64,000 bases of DNA. Origin: Dioscorea cayenensis subsp. rotundata. Its lineage: Eukaryota > Streptophyta > Magnoliopsida > Dioscoreales > Dioscoreaceae. Position 1 is the first letter of the stretch. Every line of letters starts with the position of its first letter. The translations under genes were made by a program, and so were the position numbers. A model generated the notes under the pieces. It was given only the letters and a program-made list of their open reading frames with translations. It made no database searches and was not told where the DNA came from. Location of the stretch: contig NC_052476.1 in the NCBI RefSeq assembly GCF_009730915.1, forward strand, positions 744,001-808,000. Reading direction: 5' to 3'. Shown here piece after piece: positions 1 through 10,451 of this stretch.

Positions 1-270
1 TTAAATGAGCGTATTTTTAAAGTTATAACGCAGCATTTTTGAAAGTAGAGGACGGCGTGAAAGCATTTTTGAAAGGAGATCTCAACCAAAGAAAGAGTAG
101 AAATGAAGAGACGACCAAATAGGGTATTATTAACAAAAAAATCCAATCCCACTCTATACTAACGTGTTCCAGCGAGCATCAGAACTAATACCACCATCTT
201 TTAAAGAAACAAACCTTTCTAAGTAAACAGCCAGAGATCTAAAACAAAAACAACAACAAGAAGAGCAAAA

Positions 271-672
271 ATGGGGACAAGAGAAGAAGAAGAAGAAGAA
301 GGGGAGAAGCATAGGTTGATCCGGGAACCACGCCGGCCATGGATGCATAGGTTGAGAAGCATCTCAGGGAGGAAGAGAAGAACGGCAACGGTGCAACTGG
401 GAAAGAGACGAGCTTGGTGGCGAAGAGGTGGAAGGATTATGTTTGGAGTGTTGAAGCGAATAAAGTTCAGGTATTTAGTGTCAAAGTATGAGAGAGTGAT
501 AAAAAAACTAAGTAAAATGTATTCAAGGATGTTGAAAGAGTTAGCACAAGGGAATGCAAGCATGGATGCAGTGCAAGCAAGGCTGATGATGGAGACTTAT
601 TTTGCTATGCCTATCATGCCTATTTCTCTCACAATGTCTTCTTCAACTGCTCCTGAACTCTATATCAGATAA
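271..672 (+). CDS. Small basic protein, unknown function
   Basis: Single-exon reading frame of 133 residues. I do not recognise the family. The N-terminus is a Glu run, followed by an Arg/Lys/Trp-rich stretch with the segment TATVQLGKRRAWWRR (about residues 38-52), a basic probably helical region (FGVLKRIKFRYLVSKYERVIKK), and a C-terminus rich in Met, Ser and Thr. There is no signal peptide or membrane segment. The ATG at 271 has a purine at -3; an internal Met (MHRLRS) could also serve. A second small basic protein at 3437-3700 shares the pattern Arg-rich / V-x-LG / Arg-rich / helical, so the two may be diverged relatives. Coding is supported by open length, strong basic bias and the contrast with AT-rich flanks. 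Nuclear or nucleic-acid association would be only a guess from charge. Confidence 0.5.
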   Translation: MGTREEEEEEGEKHRLIREPRRPWMHRLRSISGRKRRTATVQLGKRRAWWRRGGRIMFGVLKRIKFRYLVSKYERVIKKLSKMYSRMLKELAQGNASMDAVQARLMMETYFAMPIMPISLTMSSSTAPELYIR

Positions 673-843
673 TTAATAATATATATATTTATATATATAT
701 TATATAATAAAGTTATTATTATTATTGTTGATGAATAAATGGCTAGTTAGAGAATGAATGGTTAGTGTTGTGAATTATATCTTGAGAGGTTGAGATGAAG
801 AGGTTGTTTGTTTGTGTGTTGTACCATGTGTTGCAGAGGTAAA

Positions 844-884
<41 letters not shown>

Positions 885-2003
885 TGTCAATGAATGAATG
901 ATTAGTGAGTGTAAATTATTTCTGTGATGTTGAGAAGGAGAGCATTGTTTGTTTTGTGATGTATCATATGTTGCAGAGGTGGTTTGGTTTGTGCTTATCC
1001 ACACATATGTAGATAAATAAATAAATAAATAAATAATAATAAAATTAAAATGTTAATTTTTGTTTTTTTTTTTGTTATCATGTACATCAGTAGAATAGGG
1101 GTTTTTATCCAATGTTATATTTGGGTTTTATTTATTTATTTTTTATTGTTGGTTTTATTGTTTAGCTCACTATCATTTTTATGTTCTATCATTTTAATGC
1201 TTAATTATAAAAAAAAGTAATGAAGAAAAAAAAAAAAGGAATATTTCTTATGGAATGTAGGAATCTTGATCTAATGGAATATTTCTCTTGCTTAAATGAT
1301 CTGTGGACGCTTTTAATTAATTTCATATTGATAAGCTTTTGTCTGTGTCTCTATCACCAGAATGCAATGCAGGAATCTTGATCTAATATAATGTTTATAT
1401 TATGTTGTTTTTTTAAATAAAAATGTTTATATATTGTGTTTCTCCATGGTTTAATTGTTTTAGCTTTCTTCTCTTGCAGTTTAATTTTTTATGTTGAAAC
1501 TTTAATCCACCGGAATTTAGGGAAATTCTTTCATTTATATAATGTTTGTATAATTATTTCAGTGAAGAGCTGCTCTTTTAATTTATTATTATTTTTTTAA
1601 ATAAAATGGATAAACTACTGATTTATTCATAATTTTTGTTTTTTTAAAATATATTGGCAAGCCACGAATTAAATCATTTGTTTTTTTTAATGCTAAATCA
1701 TTTACTTTTGAGTGAGTAAAGAAAATGAAATACTAGTTGTTTTACTGCAGTGTGTTATATATATTACAGTTATGATAAAGATATACTAATAAATCAACAG
1801 TAAAAATACCAAATCAAATCTTAAATAAGATATTATTAAATAATAATATAAAAATATCAATTAAAAAGGAACTGATGCCATTTTTAACATAATTTAGTTT
1901 AGGTAATTAAACCAATAAAATTTGGATCTAGTCTCTCGAATAGATTCAAGATCATATACGTACATTGGTCAAAAGATTCATTTTCCTTCTAATCTCTTTT
2001 CCA

Positions 2004-2035
<32 letters not shown>

Positions 2036-2130
2036 ATGTTTTTACATTTTATTATGGAAAAATTAATATTTGTTATATTGATATAATAATATAGTTAAGG
2101 ACATTGGAATAACAACTAATGGCATTGATA
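673..2130. other. Intergenic, AT-rich
   Basis: No gene seen. It holds the probable 3' UTR of the small gene, trinucleotide repeats (TTA)n around 705-726 and 846-882, an (AAAT)n run near 1011-1036, and a (TA)n tract at about 2010-2034. The short phrase 'aggaatcttgatctaat' occurs twice (about 1259 and 1371). Confidence 0.6.
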
Positions 2131-2812
2131 TGTGTAACTTTGAAATTGGTTTGCTTTTGAGATTTTTCTTTTGATCATTTATTGTCACTTTTTCCTTCAA
2201 ATTGTATTGGGATTCCCACATCTCTGAAACAAATTTTTTTATTTTTAATTTATAATTACTCTCTTGAACTGTAAGTAAAAGATTGATCACATTCTGTGAT
2301 AATTTACAAAATAAATAAATCAAAAGTTTGGTAATTAATTAATCATCCTCCCCTTTATTAATCTATATGTCTCAAAGCATCATCATGTGATCTTTTGTAC
2401 ATTCCTCAAATAAATAAATAATAATAAATAAAAATAATATAAAAAGTTCTGTTGGAAAAATATTATAAAAATAATTTGGACTTGTGTTGTTTGTTTTTCA
2501 ACCAATAGAGTTTTTTTTTTTAAATTATCAAATGATATAATTTAATGAATAACATTCACATGTGTTCTTCTGTGCATATTGTTAGATTGCCTTTTAGTTT
2601 AAAAGAGTATTTTAAAATATTATGTTAATTTTGGAATAAATTTTATAGCTTGACAAACCAAAAAAAAAAAAGAAGAAGGAATTTTATATTCTTAATTTAT
2701 TTAATATCCAATATATGCATCTAGTAAATATATCACTTAATAAAATTTTGACCTAACAAAGGAGCAATAATTTTTAAGACAATAAACCTACATTGACCAC
2801 ATCATTGTTAGT
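2131..2812. repeat. Duplicated block, copy A
   Basis: This stretch matches 6366-7184 in the same orientation. Shared landmarks in the same order are 'gaaattggtttgctttgag', 'ccttcaaattgtat', 'ctgtaagtaaaagattgatc', 'aaagcatcatcatgtgat', 'tgtacattcctcaaataa', a run near 'caaatgatataatttaatga', and 'gagcaat' before a shared end at 'attgttagttaa'. Copy identity is moderate with many small indels, so the duplication is not recent. No gene is seen inside. Confidence 0.75.
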
Positions 2813-3436
2813 TAAAAAGTTAAAACAGTGTTACCAAAACATATTGAACTATATTAAAACATTCCCTTTGGATTAGTTCAGCCGAATTATTTAATTTTCA
2901 AAATTATAATTAAACCATTTCAAACTAGTTTATTATTTCCATATTCATTTGTAATGACTTATGGGATGACATGGATTTGAAAAATTTTTAAATACAAAAA
3001 TATACTAATTTGGGTAGATCATGCATGTTTGAATATTGAAAACAAAAAGTCTTAATTGTAATTAAGTTACAAATAATAAAGATTAACATATGTGTGTGTG
3101 AACTCATGAAGTTGAATAAATTTTTAAGAATGTGAAACTTTTTGATAAAGTTAATACATGTTACGTTGCATCTTAAACAATAAACTAAATGCAGAAAATT
3201 GTTCATTTGTGTTCAGAAAACATATAAACAAAAGAACACAGAAAATAAAACAAAAGATCAGACAGCCAAAAACAAATCACAAAATGATCAAATCTGGCAT
3301 CTGAATAATACAAGAATGGATTTTTAAGTTCAATCAATGTTTTGATGAAGAGCATCTAAAGAATGGCTTGTTGGCTGATGACTCATGGTCTATAAATGAT
3401 ATCTCTACATTGTAGATCCAAAAACATCATCAAGAA
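2813..3436. other. Intergenic, presumed promoter of the 3437 gene
   Basis: AT-rich, no gene recognised. 'tataaatgatat' at about 3391 lies some 45 bases before the ATG at 3437 and could be a TATA element; the support is only position and composition. Confidence 0.4.
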
Positions 3437-3700
3437 ATGGCCGAAGAAGAAGGCCGGCCACCGTTGTTTTCATCACGGTCACACCACCTTCGCCGGCGAA
3501 GGAAAAAGCTGGTGGTGAGACTAGGAAATCATAAGCTGAGCTCGAAGATAGAGAGAAGGATGAGGTGCATCTTCTTGGCAGTGAAGAGAGGCGTCAAGCG
3601 AGTTAAGGCGGAGATCAAGGCAGCTCAGTCGATGCTCTTCAAAGATGCATTCATGCAGCCACACCAATTGCCGGCTTTTTCCCTTTATAATGGCAAGTAA
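3437..3700 (+). CDS. Small basic protein, unknown function
   Basis: Single-exon frame of 87 residues. An acidic start (MAEEEGRPP) leads into a very basic stretch (HLRRRRKKLVVRLGNHK), then a long probable helix rich in Arg, Lys and Ala that ends near FKDAFMQPHQLP. There is no signal peptide, transmembrane segment or catalytic motif. GC content is clearly above that of the flanks, as expected for a real plant coding region. The V-x-LG element after an Arg cluster resembles the protein at 271-672. The ATG is favoured by an A at -3 and by the composition change exactly there. Function is not known to me; a DNA- or RNA-associated role would be a guess from charge. Confidence 0.55.
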   Translation: MAEEEGRPPLFSSRSHHLRRRRKKLVVRLGNHKLSSKIERRMRCIFLAVKRGVKRVKAEIKAAQSMLFKDAFMQPHQLPAFSLYNGK

Positions 3701-3841
3701 AACCTGACTAAATACTTCACACCTCACTCTGTTTGCCAGTTGAAATGTTTTTTTATTGATTTTTGTTGCTTCAGAAACAAGAGTGGAAGAACCAGATTAG
3801 TGAAACAAGTCAATGGGGGGCAAATAAATAAAAATCACAGC

Positions 3842-4070
3842 ACAAAGCGATCTTTGGGATTTACGATTGCATACGGATCGTCGATAGAGTTTCACCGAGT
3901 GGTGAGAGTTCGATTCTGGTGAGGCGCATTACGGGAGTTGTGAATAGTGATTATGTATGGGTGGTTCATGCGATGTAAAGTCTGATGCCCATCACGTTTT
4001 ATTCCATTTGAGAACATCGTGGCATCTTTCGGGTCTTTAATGGGTTTTGCCCCTGCTCCTCTTTCCCAAA
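3842..4070 (+). mobile_element. tRNA-derived SINE, family 1
   Basis: About 229 bases bounded by imperfect direct repeats (about 3823-3841 and 4071-4089, 'aataaataaa.atc.cagc'). The body has a pol III B-box-like site 'gagttcgattctggtgagg' near 3907 and ends in 'cctctttcccaaa'. The same family occurs inverted at 48781-49010; shared phrases include 'gatagag.t.tcaccgagtgg', 'gggagttgtgaatagtg' and 'gggtctttaatgggtt'. The imperfect flanking repeats indicate an old insertion. Confidence 0.8.
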
Positions 4071-4971
4071 AATAAATAAAATCTCAGCCGTGTTAAATGA
4101 ATGAAGAAATGATACATCAGAAGAAGAATGAAAGCTAGAAACATATGTGCCTGTTGATTTTTATGTATGATTGAATCAACATACAAAAGCGGCAAATAAC
4201 AACATTGCCGAGAGATAAGACAATGAATGCTGAAACAAAAGACACTTTGTTTCATTCTTCCTCAAAAGCCTACTTCCTACTTCTTCCAAACAAAAGCAAA
4301 TTCTAAATTTCTAATAACATAGTCTTTTGTTCTTGTCCTCTTTGAAGGGGTCTGAGTGACCTCTTCTTTCTTTTTGTTTTGTTGTTTGTGGTTTTTGCTT
4401 TAATCAGTTTTTGCGTCTTTTTCACCACTAATGAAACCTTGTATATTTTTAATTATTAATGCACATGGTTTATCAATTTTTATAAAAAAAAACATAAAAT
4501 CATTATATATTCCATAATCTAATAACATAAACTCAACCCTATATTCTATTTTTGAAAGTTAAAGAGAATATCGATCGATCAATCAATTAGAAAAATCAAA
4601 TCTACAATCATCAATCTTGCCAAATTAATTATTTCATTGATTATATTCAACAATTTTTATAAGTGAAAAATCACCTATAACACAGTCTTAAAAAATTAGA
4701 AATAAGATTATTTATACCGATAATATCATTAATCATATTATGAACTATTATAAAAATAGAATTCATGATGTTGCCTAATGGTTTTTCAAAACAAATCATT
4801 CCTCCACTACTAAAAAAATATATGCTTTCTTAGAAAAGTTATTTTCTTAAATTTCATGAACTTCACTCAAGGTCTTGTTGAAACAGTCACAATAAGATGC
4901 TTTTCCATGTCACCCCAATACCATGTATCTCACTGCATTTGCAAAGGTGGACGTGTGTAGTAATGGAATAG
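4071..4971. other. Intergenic
   Basis: AT-rich; I see no gene, RNA gene or recognisable element in it. Confidence 0.5.
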
Positions 4972-4982
4972 TATTATTAGAT

Positions 4983-5207
4983 TTTTTTTTGTTTTTTTAA
5001 ATAATAGACGACAAGCGTCATTTTTTATAAATATAAACAATAATAAACAGTACTGGAACCCGGATGTACAGTATGAGAATAGTATAGAAATCACGGGTGA
5101 ACAATGTATGAACAGTACGGAGAACAATACTGTTGGGGGAGATATTTGAACCCATGACCTCCCCCTTACACTTTGATGTCATACCATTGGGCTATCCAAT
5201 GGTTGAC
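4983..5207 (-). mobile_element. tRNA-derived SINE, family 2
   Basis: Reverse-strand SINE of 225 bases with an exact 11-base target-site duplication TATTATTAGAT (4972-4982 and 5208-5218). Read on the minus strand it starts 'agtcaaccattggatagccc', holding an A-box-like TAGCCCAATGG, then a B box 'aggtcatgggttcaaat', and ends in an A-rich tail (T-rich at the left on the plus strand). A second copy with its own flanking repeats lies at 14774-14992. These features define a tRNA-like SINE head. Confidence 0.85.
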
Positions 5208-5255
5208 TATTATTAGATCTTCTTTAAAAAAAAAAAAAAACAGTAAATAAGAATC

Positions 5256-5727
5256 ATCCTCCACGAGACCTTGTGAATTGGGTAAGGCTAATAGTAATGT
5301 AAGTTAAAAAAACTAGACCAAAATGATGGACCCTAGTATATATGGATAGGCAAAAACTAACTCAAAGAGGCTCAATATATAGATTGTTGAACTAGCATAC
5401 CAATGCTCGCGTAGGAGTCAAAAAAACAAAGCCAGATATGAAGGATATTGTCAAAGCATTAGAGCCAAGCCATTTTTAAAACTCGCCGATGTCTTTGCCG
5501 GACTGTTTGTTTACACAGCCGCATATAGTAGATGATCATCATTAAGGATGATGATAATGATTAGAAGCAAAAAATAAACACCATAGGCACTTGTGTAATG
5601 GACTTCATATGAATTCGACTCAGTCTATTAGTAATGGACTTCATACTAATTCTCCATGACATCATTAACATAATCATAAAAACAAAGTTTGGAGAATATG
5701 ATGTTGATCACATGGATTTCACATTTA
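5256..5727 (+). pseudogene. RLCK kinase 3'-exon relic
   Basis: This is a truncated, decayed copy of the last exon of the kinase gene at 10452-13276, in the opposite orientation and about 5 kb away. Homology starts at 'cctccacgag' (parent PPRE), passes a near-copy of 'ttgtggattgggc', and is clearest in the segment encoding KLADVFAGLFVYTAA (parent [15 protein letters not shown]). It continues through the parent's QSISNGLH segment, past the parental stop and about 30 bases into the 3' flank. It is interrupted by stops and frame changes, and the kinase core exons are absent. The copy ends where the TTA-flanked transposon begins at 5728, and parental flank sequence resumes for a few bases on the other side. 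Confidence 0.85.
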
Positions 5728-6360
5728 GAGACTTTGTTTGGATAAAAGTCGGGAATGTAGGCATAATCAGTATGATATCTCATAATTTAATATTTTCCGA
5801 TAATTATCTTAGTATTAATTTGTTTGAGTCTTATTTTAGAGTATAAAAATTATGGCGTAATATAGGTATTATAGTATAAAAAAATATTCCACTCTTAGTG
5901 GAATATTTTTATTATGAAAAGTCTCTCTCTTTTGATCCAAAGCATGACCCACCAATCCACCGGGTGGCTTCGACTCTACGCTAAGCTGGGCCTCCGGTGA
6001 CATCTGTCGGCGATCCACCGGGTGGTCCGTAGAAGCTTCAGACAGCGGTCACCGATCCAACCATCGGTCCCACCGGGCCTCCGGGGACTGACCGGCGATC
6101 CAGCGGTGGTTCGCCGACTTAGCTCCCGTGACACCGGCTGATCCACCTATGCTCCGGGCCGACCTCAGATGGCTGGCCACGGGTCCCGATAGTGGTGCAG
6201 TTGCTGCGATCGGTCGATCTCGTAATTTTTATTTTTGGTAACCAAAACACTCGTTCTATAGGGAATAAAATATCTTTATAATTTACGTAATAATCACTAT
6301 GACTTCCTACGTAATAAAAATTATGCTTATATTTTTATTTTTGCGACCCAAAGCAGACCC
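5728..6360. mobile_element. PIF/Harbinger-like MITE, TTA target site
   Basis: Bounded by TTA at 5725-5727 and 6361-6363. The left end reads gagactttgtttggat and the right end, reversed, gggtctgctttgggtc, resembling Tourist-type termini. No transposase is present. Both arms are AT-rich with short hairpins such as aatattccactcttagtgga (about 5884). The centre (about 5935-6230) is strikingly GC-rich, with repeated 'gatccaccgggtgg' and 'gggcctccgg'. Removing the element restores a sequence like the kinase 3' flank ('ggatttaacattaatta' in the parent), which supports the boundaries. Class assignment rests on the 3-base target site and termini only. Confidence 0.65.
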
Positions 6361-6365
6361 TTATT

Positions 6366-7184
6366 AATGTGAAATTGGTTTGCTTTGAGGTTGCGTGCTA
6401 GTCTAAGTCTTATTATTTTTAGATTATTTAACTTTTTAACTACAAGAAATTTGTTTTCTCTTTTCCTTCAAATTGTATCGGGAATCCCACATTACTGAAA
6501 CATTTTTATTTTTATAATTATTCCCTTGAACTGTAAGTAAAAGATTGATCACCGTTTGTGATCAATTTAAAAATAAATTAAATTAAATTAAAAAACAAAG
6601 TTTAGTAATTTACCAATCACCTTCTTAAAAACAATCACCTTTCCTTTATTAATTTATATCTCAAAAGCATCATCATGTGATTTCTTGTACATTCCTCAAA
6701 TAAAAATAATATATAAAAAGTTCTGTTGAATAATTGAACTTGTGTTGTTTTGCAACCAATGGTAGTTTTTAAAATAATCAAATGATATAATTTAATGAAT
6801 CACACTCACATGTGTTCTTTGCATGTTGTTGGATTGTGTTTTAGTTTAAAAAACTTATTATATCAACAATGTTTTTTTCTATTCTTTTGAAATAAGTGTT
6901 ATAACATGAAACACCAAAACATTCTTAATTAGTTTATCATTCAACATATTTATCTAGTAAATATGCCACTTAATAAAATTTAATAACTATAACAAATAGA
7001 TTAATTAATTAATAAATTTACCATTAAGATGGTATCCAAAAATAATCAATAAAATTTGTCTTTTTCATTTTCTGAAAATTATATTTAGCTTTTGACCTAA
7101 CAGTGAGTTATAATTTTTGACCCTAACAAACGAGCAATTATTTATAAGAGAGCATACTTACATTCGCACATAATTGTTAGTTAA
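6366..7184. repeat. Duplicated block, copy B
   Basis: Direct-orientation copy of 2131-2812 with the same ordered landmarks. It ends at 'attgttagttaa', where a GC-rich repeat begins. It has a longer central part than copy A, including a run near 'aattaattaataaattt' absent from A. No gene is seen. Confidence 0.75.
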
Positions 7185-7350
7185 GACCAATGTTGTTTGA
7201 CCGGACCGGCCCGGCAGTTCAATAGAAAAACGGGAACCGAGCCATGTGCCGACAGGAGTATCTCGATGACCGGGTATTAAAAACCCGGGTGTTAACCGAG
7301 TGACCAGGGCGGTTCAATCGAGAGCCGGTTGACCCGCACGAGTCGATTAG
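7185..7350. repeat. GC-rich dispersed repeat, class unknown
   Basis: About 165 bases of GC-rich sequence inside AT-rich DNA, with repeated 'ccgg' phrases ('gaccggaccggcccgg', 'gaaccgagcc', 'aaaacccgggtgttaacc', 'gagccggttgacccg'). It looks like the terminal part of a dispersed plant element, but I cannot assign a superfamily or see target-site repeats. Confidence 0.4.
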
Positions 7351-8006
7351 TCATAGATGTTTAATTTTTTGCAATATTTAATAATTTATGATTATTTTTT
7401 TCATTAAAAACCACAAAAATCGTGTATATTTATTAATATTAATTTATAATTTATAATCAATAAATAGAATTACAATATATATATATATATATATATATAT
7501 ACCAACAAAAATTAACATTTAAAAAAATAAAAATATATTAATGTATTATGTAAATACTTTCTAAAAATTTAATTTATTAAGAAAAATAAAAACAATAAAT
7601 GAGTGTAATTTTTATTATAAAAAAATATAAAAATTAAAAGTATTCTAATTAAATAAAAAATATAAGAAAAATTTAAAAACAAAAAAATAAAAAAAGCTGA
7701 AGCGAGATATAAGAATTAGTGAATTAAATTTACTATTTATCTTAACAAAAATCAACCAATAAACAAATAAATAAATAAATAACATCGAGAGAAGTTTGAT
7801 AATTATATATTAATATATTAAATTTATAAATATTTAAAAAAATGTAAAAAATAAATGACCAAAATTAGAAAACTCTACGTATATAAAGGTCATTTATCAA
7901 TTTAAATATCAAATTTGAAAGCGATTTTTATAATATAATTATGGATTTAATATTATATTTGCTTATTATTAATTATTATAATATTTTTATATTTAATTAT
8001 TGACCC
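7351..8006. other. Very AT-rich intergenic stretch
   Basis: No gene seen. Contains a (TA)n tract around 7476-7501 and long A- and T-rich runs leading into the assembly gap. Confidence 0.5.
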
Positions 8007-9006
8007 NNNNNNNNNNNNNNNNNNNNNNNNNNNNNNNNNNNNNNNNNNNNNNNNNNNNNNNNNNNNNNNNNNNNNNNNNNNNNNNNNNNNNNNNNNNNNN
8101 NNNNNNNNNNNNNNNNNNNNNNNNNNNNNNNNNNNNNNNNNNNNNNNNNNNNNNNNNNNNNNNNNNNNNNNNNNNNNNNNNNNNNNNNNNNNNNNNNNNN
8201 NNNNNNNNNNNNNNNNNNNNNNNNNNNNNNNNNNNNNNNNNNNNNNNNNNNNNNNNNNNNNNNNNNNNNNNNNNNNNNNNNNNNNNNNNNNNNNNNNNNN
8301 NNNNNNNNNNNNNNNNNNNNNNNNNNNNNNNNNNNNNNNNNNNNNNNNNNNNNNNNNNNNNNNNNNNNNNNNNNNNNNNNNNNNNNNNNNNNNNNNNNNN
8401 NNNNNNNNNNNNNNNNNNNNNNNNNNNNNNNNNNNNNNNNNNNNNNNNNNNNNNNNNNNNNNNNNNNNNNNNNNNNNNNNNNNNNNNNNNNNNNNNNNNN
8501 NNNNNNNNNNNNNNNNNNNNNNNNNNNNNNNNNNNNNNNNNNNNNNNNNNNNNNNNNNNNNNNNNNNNNNNNNNNNNNNNNNNNNNNNNNNNNNNNNNNN
8601 NNNNNNNNNNNNNNNNNNNNNNNNNNNNNNNNNNNNNNNNNNNNNNNNNNNNNNNNNNNNNNNNNNNNNNNNNNNNNNNNNNNNNNNNNNNNNNNNNNNN
8701 NNNNNNNNNNNNNNNNNNNNNNNNNNNNNNNNNNNNNNNNNNNNNNNNNNNNNNNNNNNNNNNNNNNNNNNNNNNNNNNNNNNNNNNNNNNNNNNNNNNN
8801 NNNNNNNNNNNNNNNNNNNNNNNNNNNNNNNNNNNNNNNNNNNNNNNNNNNNNNNNNNNNNNNNNNNNNNNNNNNNNNNNNNNNNNNNNNNNNNNNNNNN
8901 NNNNNNNNNNNNNNNNNNNNNNNNNNNNNNNNNNNNNNNNNNNNNNNNNNNNNNNNNNNNNNNNNNNNNNNNNNNNNNNNNNNNNNNNNNNNNNNNNNNN
9001 NNNNNN
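8007..9006. other. Assembly gap (1000 N)
   Basis: Exactly 1000 N, so probably a placeholder rather than a measured size. Nothing can be said about its content. Confidence 0.99.
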
Positions 9007-9930
9007 TTTTTTTATAAAAATATTTTTGTTTATAAGGATGTTATTGTCCAAGTATTAATCCAATTTGAAATGCATGAAGAATGGGCATGACATAAGGAGT
9101 AATTCTCTATAAAGTCCATCTGAAGTTCACTTTGATATTTTACAAATACTTATTAAGTTTATATGGTGATTTAGATGGGGATTTAGCACGTAATACTTTT
9201 TCCCATCCACATATAAAAGATTTAATATTTATGTGTGTATATATATGTTTTATCCCTAGAATGACTCACCTATATTTTTCAATAAAATAAATAAATAAAT
9301 AAATTGAAAACAATTTAAAAAAAATTCAAATATACTTTCAAATAGATTAGTAATATTGAGTTTTTATACTAACAAATCTTTTATATACTACCTTTATAAT
9401 GAAAGAGACGGTATCTTATTTGTTTCTCGAATTAAACTTATTAGTAATATTTGACCTAGCTATATCTTGCTTAACATTTAAGTAATGATAGACTTTGTTT
9501 AATCAATTTAACAAACATTAGACAATTAATTGAAAAAGTCAATGCAGAAAAATAACAAATAGAAAAGCACTCAACATGTCCTCACCTTTCAATTTCTCAT
9601 TGTTGCATTACATTATTGTTTGCATATCAAATAAAAAAAAATGTCAAAACTCAATAAAATTACAATAATGACAAGAATTAAAAATATGATTGCTCTTTAT
9701 GAACTATTATTTAATTTTTTAATCACTTTTATTCATGATTACATCAATTAGAATACAAAAAGTCAGGAACGAAGAAGAAGAAAAGTAAAGCATGGAGATA
9801 GCACTTGGAAGTTGGAACTTGGCAGGGTAATAGTTGGGAAATACAATACATAGAAACATTTCTATTTAAGAATATTATTATCCAAGTTTGCTCCAATTTG
9901 AAATGCATAAAGAATGGGTTTATTTTATAT
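9007..9930. other. Intergenic with a short duplicated phrase
   Basis: No gene recognised. About 70 bases next to the gap (9025-9095: 'ccaatttgaaatgcatgaag') recur at about 9845-9920 ('ccaatttgaaatgcataaag'), so a small local duplication spans this stretch. Confidence 0.5.
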
Positions 9931-9934
9931 TCTT

Positions 9935-10125
9935 GGGCCGGATGCAACCTCCTTCTCATGGACCAAACCAAGCGCAATTATAATTCAAGCCCAAAGCTCT
10001 CCTTATTATGGCCGCGTCCAGCCCAAGGTTCATAATACGTTATTTTATACATTCACTATTTTTTGTTACACAGTTAATATATCTATTGGGCCTGATCCAG
10101 CCCACAGAAGCCCATGAACCTAATC
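9935..10125. promoter_or_regulatory. Cluster of site II-like (TGGGCC/AGCCCA) motifs
   Basis: Seven or so GGGCC/GCCCA-type elements lie within 190 bases ('ttgggccgga', 'aagcccaaag', 'cagcccaagg', 'ttgggcctga', 'cagcccacag', 'aagcccatga'). Such clusters mark promoters of plant translation and growth genes, as in the RPL27A promoter at 20550-20760. No gene is visible immediately on either side, so this may be an orphan or unannotated promoter. Confidence 0.4.
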
Positions 10126-10451
10126 AAGGCATTAACGAACCATAGACCATTCAAACAACATTCTTTGGATTGTTAATATGAAGATCATCTTAATTCATAA
10201 TACAACTTTGATGATCTCAAAATAATATTATTTTTTTAAAAATTAAAATCGTTTACCAATTTTCAAAAATAAGAGACCATTGAACTACACTGTAACAAAA
10301 TACAATTACAAATCACAAATCACAAAATCTAGCCTATAGAATGATCATAAAATTGAATGATCAACATGGAGAAGAAATTAACTCATTAGTCTTTCTCTTT
10401 ATGTATATATATACACACACATAATTAATGTTAAATCCATTTGATCAACAT

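Noticed and set aside
8000-9058. Long open frames spanning the gap on both strands
   Set aside because: They consist of undetermined bases; only the short edges are real sequence.
9805-10117. Overlapping open frames of 67-77 codons near the site II cluster
   Set aside because: No coding bias or recognisable motif; the frames overlap on both strands in regulatory-looking DNA.
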